In this document: positions 11,398 through 23,759 of the stretch, piece after piece
Position numbering within the stretch: position 1 is the stretch's first letter
How the letters are laid out: each line of letters opens with the position of its first letter
The notes under the pieces: generated by a model
Databases searched by the model: none
What the model was told of the DNA's origin: nothing
The model's input: only the letters and a program-made list of their open reading frames with translations
Source of the DNA: Lithobates sylvaticus
Taxonomy: Eukaryota > Chordata > Amphibia > Anura > Ranidae
Direction: 5' to 3'
Length of the DNA stretch: 64,000 nucleotides
Assembly: GCA_028564925.1 (NCBI GenBank)
Contig: CM053032.1
Coordinates: 115,645,490 to 115,709,489 of the forward strand
Made by a program: the position numbers and the translations under genes

Positions 11398-11835
11398 TAT
11401 GGAACCATTCGTGGCTGCAATCAGGAGCTCCCCGACAATAAAAGGTATTACAGTATCTGGCAAAAATCATAAAATAGGGTTATTCACAGACTACGTAATT
11501 TATGCAAATTAATCTAAACCGTTGGCGCCATTTCCTATTATAAGATCAACATATATAAAAGTCAGATTCTCACGAATAATCTTAATCATAAAATACGGAC
11601 ATAAATGTAATATCAATTTGCTGTTGTCCCATCTATTTCTGGGACAACAGCAAAAATCAATACCTAGGGATCTAACTGCCATTTCCAACCACCTGTATGA
11701 TGTCAACTATAAAAAACTACTACAATAGGTTCAGACCAAACTTACTCAACTGGCTAAATTCGAAATTTCATGGATGAGTAGGATAACATCCTTCAAAATG
11801 ATGGTGCTACCGAAAATCTTGTATATTTTTAGGAC
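11398..11835 (+). pseudogene. L1-A ORF2 reverse transcriptase, C-terminal part
   Basis: Reads VMEPFVAAIRSSPTIKGI, then GKNHKIGLFTDYVIY, where the usual FADDV catalytic block has become FTDYV. After a decayed stretch it reads NNYKK-like text and then LTQLAKFEISWMSRITSFKM and VLPKILYIFRT. That is the end of the RT palm and the thumb. It is cut at about 11836 by MITE D and resumes at 25293. Active-site loss and several stops mark it as dead. Confidence 0.8.
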
Positions 11836-12228
11836 AAATGACGTCAAATAAAGGAGTGATCACATGTAAGGAAACCGGCGTCATTTCATGACGCCGGTTC
11901 CTCTCTCTGTACCGATCGGTACAGTGTGAGAAGAGAGGGGGAGGGATCGGTGGCAGCAGTGCTGTGGACGGGATCTGTAGTGCCCACAGCACTGCTCTGC
12001 AGTCACCCCCGATCCATCCATCCATGCTCAGCCATCCCTCCATACCCTGAAATACATAGCAATAGCCTGCAGTGTATTGCTGGGTATTGCAGGGTATGGA
12101 GGGATGGCAGAGCATGGATGGATGGATACCCAGCAATACTCTGCAATACCCAGCAGTACCCTGCCATACCATGCCCTGCCATACCCTGCGATACCATTCG
12201 ATACCATGCAATATCCTGCGATATGTAA
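11836..12228 (-). mobile_element. TTAA-target MITE, copy D, 3' segment
   Basis: Reverse complement of the right part of copy E: the GACGCCGGTTCCTCT hairpin, CTGTACCGATCGGTACAG, GGATGGATGG and CATACCCTGCGATACC. The TIR end is missing on this side, so copy D is truncated at its junction with L1-A. It is interrupted at 12228 by P3 and continues at 22655. Confidence 0.8.
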
Positions 12229-13250
12229 AGTGATTTTAAATTAATAAAACAGCAGCGCTAATAATCACAGTGTCTGTGAATAAACTAAATATTTAACCTG
12301 TGTAGACAATGCTGAAAAATAATCACCCTGTATAAACAGTGCTAAAAAAAACAACACAATTAATCACCTATATACATAAAGTGAAAAATTAAAGTAAAGT
12401 GTGATTGTATATTTCTTGCAGGTGTCCAAATAAGGAAAACAAATCCAAACAAAAGTTCATAAACTGTTAGTTGTAGTGATAATGTTTCAAAAAGTGACAG
12501 AAAAGTGAATGAAAAATCTTGACGCAAATAAAGTTTTGAAGTGTCTTTAAGCAAAGTTCTTGAAGTGACTTGAAAAACAATTTTCCACCACACCACCTGT
12601 GTTCAGTGCTACCACACCCTAAGGAAACGCACTCACCAGCAGTATATGCCTTGCACTCTCATGCTCGGCCAACTCGCTTAATAGCCCCACATGGGCCACA
12701 GATGGATCCAGACAGAATGTTAGATGCACTCCACATATAAGGAAAAAAGAGATGCTTCCAATAGTGAAGTAGAGTAAACCATTTATTTCAACAGCACACA
12801 AAATTCCTCAACCATTGTACTCACATCCTTCATATAAAAATAAGGCACTTCAGCATAATCTTTTCAACAGGAAACAAGGACCCAGCAGTGGTGACCCGAT
12901 ATATTATGGTCTCGGCGGACCCGGCGTTAATACCAATATGTCTCACCCTCCACGCTGTCTCCTTTCTCTTTCACTTCACTTCAAACGGCACAGCACACCC
13001 AGTAACTGGAACGTTGAATGTTAAATGCTCCTCACAGTTGCCACGTAACCATGCCCAGAAATGTTTCGTCGAAGTGACTTAATCATTGGGGCTGGTTACA
13101 TGAACTACTCAATCCCATTTATACTCATGATCATTATCTCTTTCAGGCTGATTGGATCTTAAGTGTGCACATGCGCACAAGTGGAACAAATAGCGCATAT
13201 GCGTGCGCATCACTATCATCCATGCATCACGGGGGGAGCAACAGGGGAGG
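12229..13250 (-). repeat. P3 left inverted arm
   Basis: Matches the right arm in reverse, from AACAGCAGCGCTAATAATC at the outer edge through GGTGTCCAAATAAGGAAAAC and the block around ACATTTCTGGGCATGG to the GTGCGCATGC-type inner edge. Several hundred bases align with few differences. Confidence 0.9.
13042..13102 (-). ncRNA. hammerhead-ribozyme-like motif, P3 left arm
   Basis: Minus-strand copy of the motif at 16600-16660. The site that would be GTC is TTC-like here (ACATTTC), so this copy matches less well. Confidence 0.35.
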
Positions 13251-13379
13251 AGGGAGAAATCCCACCCCCTATTACCCCAACAGAGAAACAGCCCCCTATT
13301 ACCCAAACAGGGAGATGGCCCCGTTCCGAAGGGAAGGAGAGGTTGTAGGGCAGGGAAACGAATACAATCCCAAAAAAAG

Positions 13380-14830
13380 AAGAAGGAGAGCCAACTAAAT
13401 ACCGGGATTTACAATCTTAGTGGGGTAGAATTAAGTCATAGTGAGAGAAATATACTGAACTTGGGCCTCAAATGTGCACCTCGGAAACAAATGAATAAGT
13501 TTGATGTGTACATTGATGCACACAAATTTATTCGTACACTTAATATGAAGAAATACTTTCTGAGTCACCCAAGAGATACGTCAGGACTGATAAATAAGGT
13601 CTCTGCCAATATAGATAGCGGTTTGCGTAATAAGTCAGTCTTTAACCCTCAGAATAATAATAATCATTTTATTGAAGTGTTTAAAAATTTGGTGATAAAG
13701 GATATTTTAGAACTTCCTGTTATAAAGCGTATTAATCCCGAATATATTAGGGAGGGAATAAAGTCTCTGGAAGAGAAGAAAGAGATTATTATTCGCCCAG
13801 CGGATAAAGGGGGTGGGGTTGTTATATTGGAGAAATCTTTTTATTACAATCAATTAACGGAACTCCTTAGTGACCAGATTACATATAAAAAATTGTCCTC
13901 AGACCCAACAGAACACTATAAGGATCAATTGAATCTGTTGGTTAAATGGGGCTTCAGGAATAGAGCAGTCACTATGAAAGAGAATTTATACCTTAACCCC
14001 ACCTCATGCCGAATACCGGTGATTTATACATTGCCAAAAATACATAAAAACGCAGAAACTCCTCCAGCACGCCCGATTGTAAATGGGATAGGATCAGTCA
14101 CCGCCAGACTTGGCGAATATTTAGACCGTTTTCTCCAAACTAGTGTAAGGGTTACCAGGGCCTATCTGAAGGACACTACAGATCTCCCTATGTCTCTTGG
14201 AAGGGATAAAGGTAAACCCTGATTGTAAAACTTATCTAGTAACTGCGGATGTTTGTTCCCTTTATACTATTATCCAGCACGATGATGCCCTTTTATCCTT
14301 AAATTGGGCATTAAGTAAAAGGGACGACATACCGCATGTGCAAACATGCTTTTTGGGGAAGGTCTTGGACTTCTGTATGGCCCATAACTATTTTTGGTTC
14401 CATGATCAGTTTTACTCCCAACAGGTTGGCGTGGCTATGGGAGCTAAATATGCTCCCAGCCTAGCCAACCTGTTTATGGCTGAATGGGAGGACAGACATG
14501 GGTTTAACAGACACAGACCGGAACTGAAGCTATACCGGAGATTTATAGATGACCTCCTATTTGGGAGGGCACGGAGGAGTCAGTATTGGAATTTATTAAA
14601 CATCTGAACTCGAATAATAATGGGATAGTATTGGACCATGCAGCAAGTGAGAAGGTGAACTTCTTGGACCTGGTCATCATGAAATCTGGGACCAGGCTCA
14701 ATACGAAGGTGTATTTTAAATCCACTGATAGAACCAGTCATCTTTCTATCGGGAGTGGGCATCACCCAGCCTGGATCCGGAACATCCCGAAGGGCCAGAT
14801 GTTAAGGGTGCGGAGAAAGACGACTACTAT
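13380..14830 (+). pseudogene. PLE reverse transcriptase (P3)
   Basis: The RT copies the element's RNA at a nicked target. Domain order is clear: an N-terminal region with KFDVYIDAHKFIRTLNMKKYF; the PLE signature IIRPADKGGGVVILEKS near 13795; PVIYTLPKIHK near 14020; ARPIVNGIGSVTARLGEYLD; TADVCSLYT (motif A) near 14240; GVAMGAKYAPSLANLFMAEW (motif B) near 14440; and LKLYRRFIDDLLF (motif C) near 14530. RPADKGGG and PKIHK separate PLEs from LINEs and LTR elements. A longer frame opens at 13203, but its first part reads the GC-rich flank, so the true start is uncertain. The copy has a few breaks and is not a working gene. Confidence 0.9.
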
Positions 14831-15650
14831 ACGCAGGCTGATGTATTAGGTGAGAAATTTCTGGAAAAGGGGTATAAAAAAAAGGGGACCATCAATAAAA
14901 TGATTGAGGAAGTCGCACTAATCCCCAGAGAACAATGTTTGAAAAAGAAGGAAAGAAATTGTGCTGACACTTCACATCAGGTGGGCTTTATCTCAGATTT
15001 TCATCACCAATATAAAGAGGTAGAGGGGATCTTTAAGAAATATTGGCATATTCTATGTAGAGACCGACATCTGGGTGAGACCGGAGAGGCCGAAGTTTAT
15101 TTATAGAAGGGCTCCAAGATTTGGCGATAAAGTGGTGCAAAAAATTCTAGACCCACCAGATAGACGTACTCAGAGTTTTGATTTCAAAGGTTTTTTCTCA
15201 TGCCGAAAGTGCATTTGCTGCAGAACGGTGAATGTGATCAATAGAGGCATGACTAGCGTCACTAATCATGATGGTGAAGAATTTAAAGTTGAGCAGTTCA
15301 TCACATGTAATTAGTCTTACGTGGAGTACCTATTATGGTGCCCATGTGGGCTGAATTATGTGGGACGGACAAAGCGGCTACTTAGGGTACGTATTGCCGA
15401 ACACTTGGCCAATATTAGAAAGGGCTTTAAAGATCACAGTGTTTCCCTACATTTCAAGGAAAAACACAATCAAGATCCCACTGCGTTACAGTTTTGTGGT
15501 ATTGAATGTACTTTTCCTGCGTGGAGGGGCTCTAATCGGGTTCGAGATTTGTCCCAACGGGAGACTAAGTGGATTTTTCTGCTTGAGATTCTCCATCTGA
15601 AAGGGATGAATATCGAACTCAATTTGAATTGCTTCATCAGTAACTTATGA
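14830..15650 (+). pseudogene. PLE connector and GIY-YIG endonuclease (P3)
   Basis: Downstream of the RT comes a connector with RRAPRFGDKVVQKI near 15105, then a cysteine cluster SCRKCICCRTV near 15200, then EYLLWCPCGLNYVGRTKR near 15325, where YVGRT is the YIG half of the GIY-YIG fold. Next are RVRIAEHLANIRKG, DHSVSLHFKEKH and RETKWIFLLEILHLKGMN. Cysteine cluster then GIY-YIG is the standard order for Penelope-clade elements; the nuclease nicks DNA to prime insertion. There are at least two breaks between RT and nuclease. The C-terminus ends near 15650, just before the (AT)n tract. Confidence 0.88.
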
Positions 15651-15712
15651 ATAATAAGTGTGGTCTGATAATTGGAAAGATATTTGGGGTATTCTCTATC
15701 AGTTATTTTCAA

Positions 15713-16440
<728 letters not shown>

Positions 16441-16599
16441 GTGGGTGGTAGTGGTGCGCATATATGTGTGCGATGCATGGATGATAGTGATGCGCACGCA
16501 TATGCGCTATTTGTACCACTTGTGCGCATGTGCACACTTAAGATCCAATCAGCTTGAAAGAGTTAATGATCAGGAGAGTATAAATGGGATTGAGTAGTT

Positions 16600-16660
16600 C
16601 ATGTAACCAACCCCAATGATTAAGTCACTTCGACGAAACATGTCTGGGCATGGTTACATG
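16600..16660 (+). ncRNA. hammerhead-ribozyme-like motif, P3 right arm
   Basis: Outer strands CATGTAACCA and TGGTTACATG pair perfectly over 10 bp, with CCCA/TGGG nearer the core. Inside come ATGATTAA, a perfect GTC-ACTTC-GAC hairpin, GAAAC and ACATGT followed by C. This is the hammerhead order, with ACATGT as a 2-bp stem III and cleavage predicted after GTC. Against the CUGANGA core, C3 and G8 are changed and one A is extra. The fold is convincing; activity is doubtful. Confidence 0.5.
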
Positions 16661-16775
16661 GCAACTGTGAGGAGCATTTAACATTCAACGTTCCAGTTAC
16701 TGGGTGTGCTGTGCCATTTGAAGTGAAGTGAAAGAGAAAGGAGACAGCGTGGAGGGTGAGACATATTGGTATTAA

Positions 16776-18350
16776 CAGAGGCGGCTCTAGGCTAAGTGAG
16801 GCCTTAGGCAAATCTGAGACATGAGGCCCCATGGGGTGGGATGGGGGTGGATGGAGCTGGGATGAGATCGGGGGGGGATGAATGGAGCTGGGATGAGATT
16901 GGGGTGGGGCGGATGGAGCCGGGATGGGGTGGATGGAGCTGGGATTGGATCGGGGGATGAATGGAGCTGGGATGGGATTGGGGTGAGGTGGATGGAGCCG
17001 GGATGGGATGGGGGTGGATGGAGCTGGGATGAGATCAGGGGGGATGAATGGAGCTGGGATTGGGGTGAGGTGGATGGAGCAGGGATGGGATTGGGGTGGG
17101 ATAGACCAAGGGTGGATGGAGCTGGGATGGGATTGGGGTGAGGTAAATGGAGCCGGGGTGGGATGGATGGAGCTGGGATCGGATCGGGGGGATGAATGGA
17201 GCTGGGATGGGATTAGGGTGAGGTGGATGGAGCCGGGATGGGATGGGGGTGAATGGAGCTGGGATTGGATCGGGGGGGATGGATGGAGCTGGGATGGGAT
17301 CGGGGAGATTAAGGGAGCTGGGATGGGATGGGGGTGGATGGAGCTGGGATGTGACTGGGGTGAGGTGGATGGAGCCGGGGTGGTATGGGGGGATGGATGG
17401 AGCCGGGATGAAATTTGGGTGGGATAGAGCTGGGGCGGGATGGAGGGTGGATGGAGCTGGGATTGGATCGGGGGATGAATGGAGCTGGGATGGAATTGGG
17501 GTGAGGTGGATGGAGCCGGGATGGGGGTGGGTGGAGCTGGGATGAGATCGGGGGGGATGAATGGAGCTGGGAAGGGATTGGGGTGGGGTGGATGGAGCCG
17601 GGATGGGATTGGGGTGGGATAGACCCGGGGTGGATGGAGCTGGTATTGGATCGGGTGGATGAATGGAGCTGGGATGGGATTGGGGTGAGGTGGATGGAGC
17701 CAGGATGGGATGGATGGAGCTGGGATGGGATCGGAGGGGATGAATGGAGCTGGGATGGGACTGGGGTGGGGTGGGATAGAGCTGGGGTGGGATGGGATTG
17801 TGGGATGAATGGAGCTGGGATGGGATTAGGGTGAGGTGGATGGAGCCGGGATGGGATTAGGGTGAGGTGGATCGAGCCGGGATGGGGGTGAGTTGGATGG
17901 AGCTGGGATTGGATATCCTCTTCCCAAAAATCACTCCAAGTGAACTCTTTGCTTGTCCCTCCTCCCTCACCCTCTTCTTCATGCCCCCCCCCTCCCCTCC
18001 CCTCACTTTTTGATTACACAGACTTCAGACCAGCGCGCTCTCGGTACAGGTGGTGTGCCTCCTTCCCTCCTCCACCTCTGACCTCTGTGCACAGGAAAAC
18101 ATTACAGCACAGGAGGAGGAGGGGCGGAGAGGGCAGAGATGCCGGGCTAGCTGCAATGCACAGTGGAGTGGAGCTCACGGCGTGCAGGAACGGAGACACC
18201 CAGCATGAGCCGCGGGCATTGCATTACTCTGATTCACCAGGACTCGTCGAGAATGGATCATATTGCAGCACGGTCCCGGCGAAACATTGAGGCTGCAATA
18301 TGGGCAAATTAGGTGGCCGCCTAATTTGCCTAATTAGAGAGCCGCCTCTG
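16776..18350. mobile_element. hAT-type MITE carrying a minisatellite
   Basis: Ends CAGAGGCGGCTCT and AGAGCCGCCTCTG are perfect 13-bp inverted repeats with the hAT CAGNGG start. The flanks are GGTATTAA (16768-16775) and GGTATGAA (18351-18358), an 8-bp duplication with one mismatch, and the uninterrupted P3 left arm confirms the empty site. The 1575 bp hold the minisatellite (16838-17920), a C-rich stretch and an 18300-18335 hairpin. No transposase. Confidence 0.9.
16838..17920. repeat. G-rich minisatellite array
   Basis: About 1.08 kb of imperfect units of GGTGGATGGAGC(T/C)GGGATGG plus a variable GATTGGGGTGA or GATCGGGGG tail, roughly 25-35 bp each. Variants alternate irregularly, suggesting repeated unequal exchange. 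The G-run density could allow G-quadruplexes on this strand (inference). Confidence 0.95.
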
Positions 18351-20659
18351 GGTATGAAAGCCGGGTCCGCCGAGACCATAATATATCGGGTCACCACTGC
18401 TGGGTCCTTGTTTCCTGTTGAAAAGTTTATGCTGAAGTGCCTTATTTTTATATGAAGGATGTGAATACAATGGTTGAGGAATTTTGTGTGCTGTTGAAAT
18501 AAATGGTTTACTCTACTTTACTATTGGAAGCATCTCTTTTTTCCTTATATGTGGAGTGCAACTTTCTAACATTCTGTCTGGATCCATCTGTGACCCATGT
18601 GGGGCTATTAAACGAGTTGGCCGAGCATGAGAGTGCAAGGCATATACTGCTGGTGAGTGAGTTTCCTTAGGGTGCGGTAGCACTGAACACAGGTGGTGTG
18701 GTGGAAGATTGTTTTTCAAGTCACTTCAAGAACTTTGTTTAAAGACACTTCAAAACGTTATTTGCTTCAAGATTTTTCATTCACTTTTCTGTCACTTTTT
18801 GAAACATTATCACTACAAGTAACAGTTTATGGACTTTTGTTTGGATTTGTTTTCCTTATTTGGACACCTGCAAGAAATATACAATCACACTTCACTTAAA
18901 TTTTTCACTTTATGTATATGGGTGATTAATTGTGTTGTTTTTTTAGCACTGTTTATACAGGGCGATTATTTTTCAGCATGGTCTACACAGGTTAAATATT
19001 TAGTTTATTCACAGACACTGATTATTAGCGCTGCTGTTTTATTAATTAAAATCACTTTACATTATTTATTTAACCACTTGACCACTGGGCACTTAAACAC
19101 CCTTAATAACCAGACCAATTTTCAGCTTTCGGTGCTCTCACATTTTGAATGACAATTACTCAGTCATACAACACTGTACCCAAATGAAATTTTTGTCCTT
19201 TTTTTCACACAAATAGAGCTTTCTTTTGGTGGTATTTAATCACCGTTGAGTTTTTTATTTTTTGCGCTATAAAAGAAAAAAGACTGAAAATTCGGTAAAA
19301 AAATGAATTTTTCTTCGTTTCTGTTATAAAATTTAGCAAATTTTGTCATTTTTCTTGATAAATTTTGGCCAAAATTTATACTGCTACATATCCTTGGTAA
19401 AAATAAGTACAAATTGGGGTATATTATTTGGTCGTTGTGAAAGTTTTAGAGTCCACAAGCTATGGTGCCAATATCTGAAAATTGATCACACCTGAAGTAC
19501 TGACGGCCTATCTCATTTCTTGAGACCCTAACATGCCATAAAAGTACAAATACCCCCCAAATGACCCCTTTTTGGAAAGAAGACATTCCAAGGTATTTGG
19601 AAAGAGGCATGGTGAGTTTTTTGAAGTTGTAATTTTTTCCCACAATTCTTTGCAAAATCAAGATTTTTTTTCTTATTTTTATTTTTTTCACAAAATTGTC
19701 ATATTAGCAGGTTATTTCTCACAAACAGCATATGCATACCACAAATTACACCCCAAAACACATTCTGCTATTACTCCCGAGTACGGCGATACCACATGTG
19801 TGAGACTTTTACACAGCGTGGCCACATACAGAGGCCCAACATGCAGGGAGCGCCATCAGGTGTTCTGGAGCACCCGGGACAATTCTGACATTTCTCTCCT
19901 ACATGTAAAAATCATAATTTATTCGCTAGAAAATTACATAGAACCCCAAAACATTACATATGTTTTTTTAGCAAAGACCCTAGAGAATACAATGGCGGTC
20001 GTTGCAACTTTTTATCTAGCACGGTACTTGCACAGCAATTTTTCGAACGCGTTTTTTTGGGACAAAAAAGTTTTGTGCTTTACAAAAAACAAAACTGTAA
20101 ATTTAGCCCAATGTTTTTGCATAATGTGAAAGATGAAGTTACGCTGAGTAAATAGATACCCAACATGTCACCCTTCAAAATTGCACGTGCTCGTGGAATG
20201 GCACCAAACTTCGCTACTTAAAAATCCCCATAGGCGGCGCTTTAAAACTTTTTACTGGTTACATGTTTTGAGTTACAGAGGAGGTCTAGGGCCAAAATTA
20301 TTGTTCTCGCTCCAACGCTCGCAGCGATACCTCACATGTGTGGTTTGAACACCGTTTTCATATGTGGGCGGGACTTACGTATGCGTTCGCTTCTGCATGC
20401 GAGCGCACGGGGACAGGGGCGCTTTACATTTTTTTTATTGTTCATTTTACTTTATTTATTTTAGTTTGACACTTTTTTCCCCCAAAAATTTTTTTTGATC
20501 ACTTTTATTCCTATTACAAGGAATGTAAACATCCCTTGTAATAGGAATATGGCATGACAGGTCCTCTTTACAGTGAGATATGGGGTCAATAAGACCCCAC
20601 ATTTCACCTCTAGGCTGGAAAGCCTGAAATAAAATAAAAAACGATCCTGGCTTTGATCG

Positions 20660-22030
20660 TAGCGAGCATTGCAGGGTATCGCAGGGTATCGCAGAATATC
20701 GCAGGATATGGCTGGGTATGGCATGGCAGGGTATGGCAGGGTATGGCATGGTAATGGCAGAGTATGGCAGGGTATGGCAGGGTATGGCAGGGTATGGCAG
20801 GGTATGGCAGAGTATCGCAGGGTATGGCAGAGTATTGCAGGGTATGGCAGAGTATCGCAGGGTATGGCAGAGTATCGCAGGGTATGGCAGAGTATCGCAG
20901 GGTATGGCAGAGTATCGCAGGGTATGGCAGAGTATCGCAGGGTATGGCAGGGTATGGCAGAGTATCGCAGGGTATGGCAGAGTATCGCAGGGTATGGCAG
21001 AGTATCGCAGGGTATGGCAGAGTATCGCAGGGTATGGCAGAGTATCGCAGGGTATGGCAGAGTATCGCAGGGTATGGCAGAGTATCGCAGGGTATGGCAG
21101 AGTATCGCAGGGTATGGCAGAGTATCGCAGGGTATGGCAGAGTATCGCAGGGTATGGCAGAGTATCGCTGGGTATGGCAGGGTATCGCTGGGTATTATTG
21201 CAGGGTATCGCAGGTAATGGCAGAGTATGGCAGGGTATGGCAGAGTATCGCAGGGTATGGCAGAGTATCGCAGGGTATGGCAGAGTATCGCAGGGTATGG
21301 CAGGGTATGGCAGAGTATGGCAGGGTATGGCAGAGTATCGCAGGGTATGGCAGAGTATCGCAGGGTATGGCAGAGTATCGCAGGGTATGGCAGAGTATCG
21401 CAGGGTATGGCAGAGTATCGCAGGGTATGGCAGAGTATCGCAGGGTATGGCAGAGTATCGCTGGGTATGGCAGGGTATCGCTGGGTATTATTGCAGGGTA
21501 TCGCAGGTAATGGCAGAGTATGGCAGGGTATGGCAGAGTATCGCAGGGTATGGCAGAGTATCGCAGGGTATGGCAGAGTATCGCAGGGTATGGCAGAGTA
21601 TCGCAGGGTATGGCAGAGTATCGCAGGGTATGGCAGAGTATCGCAGGGTATGGCAGAGTATCGCAGGGTATGGCAGAGTATCGCAGGGTATGGCAGAGTA
21701 TGGCAGGGTATGGCAGGGTATGGCAGAGTATCGCAGGGTATGGCAGAGTATCGCAGGGTATGGCAGAGTATCGCAGGGTATGGCAGAGTATCGCAGGTAA
21801 TGGCAGAGTATCGCAGGGTATGGCAGAGTATCGCAGGTAATGGCAGAGTATCGCAGGTAATGGCAGAGTATCGCAGGTAATGGCAGAGTATCGCAGGAAT
21901 GGCAGAGTATCGCAGGGAATGGCAGAGTATCGCAGGGAATGGCAGAGTATCGCAGGGAATGGCAGAGTATCGCAGGGAATGGCAGAATATAGCAGGGTAA
22001 GGCACAGTATTGGAGGGTATGGCAGATTTG
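20660..22030. repeat. 20-bp satellite array in MITE E
   Basis: About 65 units of TATGGCAGAGTATCGCAGGG with local variants (TATGGCAGGG, GGTAATGGCAG). A rarer block, CTGGGTATTATTGCAGGG, recurs at 21188 and 21481, giving a second period of about 293 bp. The variants GTAATGG and GGAATGG cluster at the right end. The array is open in several frames on both strands because the unit lacks stops, giving a false 609-residue minus-strand frame. Unexpanded relatives lie in copies C and D. Confidence 0.97.
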
Positions 22031-22264
22031 GTATCCATCCATCCATGCTCAGCCATCCCTCCATACCCTGCAATACCCAGCAATACACTGCAGGCTATTG
22101 CTGTGTATTGCAGGGTATGGAGGGATGGCTGAGCATGGATGGATGGATGGATGGATCGGTGGCATGCAGAGCAGGCTGTGGGCACTACAGATCCCGCCCA
22201 CAGCACTGCTGCCACCGATCCCTCCCCCTCTCCTCTCACACTGTACCGATCGGTACAGAGAGAG

Positions 22265-22450
22265 GAGGGGATAGGAACCGGCGTCATCAAATGACGCCGG
22301 TTTGCTTACATGTGATCGCTCCGTCATTTGACGGAGCGATCACGTGGTAAACGGCCGCGATGAGCGGCCGTTTACCGTGATCCGTGATCCGCCGGGTCCT
22401 CTGGACCCGGCGATCACGGATGTACTCGAGTGCGCGCCCCAGGGGGCGCG
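22265..22450. repeat. cluster of strong hairpins in the right end of MITE E
   Basis: Successive near-perfect inverted repeats: CCGGCGTCAT...ATGACGCCGG, GATCGCTCCGTCA...TGACGGAGCGATC, AAACGGCCG...CGGCCGTTT, GGGTCC...GGACCC, and GCGCGCCCC...GGGGCGCGC. Similar GC-rich hairpins lie at the same end of A, B, C, D and F. Confidence 0.85.
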
Positions 22451-23743
22451 CAAGAGGGGAATTCCGGGAGGACGTCATATGACGCCCTCCCAGAGTTAAG
22501 CAACCGGCCTGTAGCCGTCATTCGGCTATGGGCCGGTTGTAAAGTGGTTAAGTAGCTGCTTAGTTTATTTTTATACACATAGGTGTTTTAATTCATTTTT
22601 CTTTGTGCGCAGTGGTGGTGTGGATAAGTAGGAGGGCAAATGATTTTATCATACCAGTTTATTTGAATACCCTGCGATACCCTGTGATATTCTGCGATAC
22701 CATCCGATACCATGCATTACTCGATACGATCGAAGCCAGGATCGTTTTTTTTTTTTTTATTTCAGGCTTTCCATGTCAGATGTCCTGGGTGCTCCAGAAC
22801 ACCTGATGGTGCTCCCTGCATGTTAGGCCTCTGTATGTGGCCACGCTGTGTAAAAGTCTCACACATGTGGTATCGCCGTACTCAGGAGTAATAGTAGAAT
22901 GTGTTTTGGGGTGTAATTTGTGGTATGCATATGCTGTGTGTGTGAGAAATAAGCTGCTAATATGACAATTTTGTGAGAAAAAAAAAAAAAGAAAGAAAAA
23001 TCTTGATATTGCAAAGAATTGTGGAAAAAATTACAACTTCAAAAAACTCACCATGCCTCTTTCTAAATACCTTGGAATGTCTTCTTTCCAAAAAGGGGTC
23101 ATTTGGGGTGTATTTGTACTTTTATGGCATGTTAGTGCCGGTTCACACAGGGGCGACACGACTTCCAGCGTGACTTTTGGAGGCAACTTGGACACGACTT
23201 GAGGAGCTACTTCAACACGACTTGGGACGACTTACAACACGACTTTAAGTCGCCCCAGGCCAGGCGACTTTGGCCGTGGCCAATCAGAGAATAATCAGCT
23301 CTGGAGGGAGAACTCCACGCCAAATTTTAAACAAAACACCGGCATGGGTTCCCCCTCCAGGAGCATACCAGGCCCTTAGGTCTGGTATGGATTTTAAGGG
23401 CAACCCCCTACGCCGAAAAAAAAAACGGCGTGGGGGTCCCCCCAAAATCCATACCAGACCCTTATCCGAGGACGCAGCCTGGCCCGTCAGGAAAGGGAGT
23501 GGGGACGAGCGAGCACCTGCGGCCCCCCACCCCAAAGCACCTTGTCCCCATGTTGATGAGGACAAGGGCCTCTTCTCGACAACCCTGGCCGTTGGTTGTC
23601 GGGGTCTGCGGGCGGGGGTCTTCTCGCCGGACTCCTCCACTCTCTTCTGCTCTTTTACCTAGCTCTTTCAGCCTCCGGGACTGCGACATCATAGGGGGCG
23701 GGGTCACCAAGTGACATGAGCATGTGACCCGCCTCCTTGTCCC

Positions 23744-23752
23744 TATATAAGT
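23744..23752 (+). promoter_or_regulatory. possible TATA box inside the palindromic element
   Basis: CCCTATATAAG in the spacer between the two arms, after GC-rich sequence and before a purine-rich stretch (23780-24020). Position and context resemble a core promoter, but nothing else supports one. Confidence 0.3.
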
Positions 23753-23759
23753 CACAACA

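Larger units (their letters stand above)
19070..22551 (+). mobile_element. TTAA-target MITE, copy E, expanded by a satellite
   Basis: TTAA at 19070-19073 and 22548-22551, with ends CCACTTGACCACTGGGCAC and GTTGTAAAGTGG. Colinear with copies C and D from the left end (CAGCTTTCGGTGCTCTCAC, GTGGTATTTAATCACC, GGGCGGGACTTACGTATG) to the GGAATGTAAACATCCC hairpin. From 20660 the element holds a 1.3-kb satellite, then the shared right part with GGATGGATGG and strong hairpins. At 3.5 kb it is the longest copy. It is non-coding despite a long open frame through the satellite. Confidence 0.9.

Noticed and set aside
16878-17834. Glycine- and tryptophan-rich open frames.
   Set aside because: They are translations of the G-rich minisatellite, open in more than one frame.
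20660-22030. CRISPR-like array of short regular repeats.
   Set aside because: There are no unique spacers; unit follows unit directly, and the setting is a vertebrate transposon.
20461-22290. A 609-residue minus-strand open frame and several long plus-strand frames.
   Set aside because: They read through a 20-bp satellite that lacks stop codons in several frames on both strands. The 20-residue periodicity (YPAILCHTLRYSAIPCDTLP) follows from the DNA repeat and does not indicate a protein.
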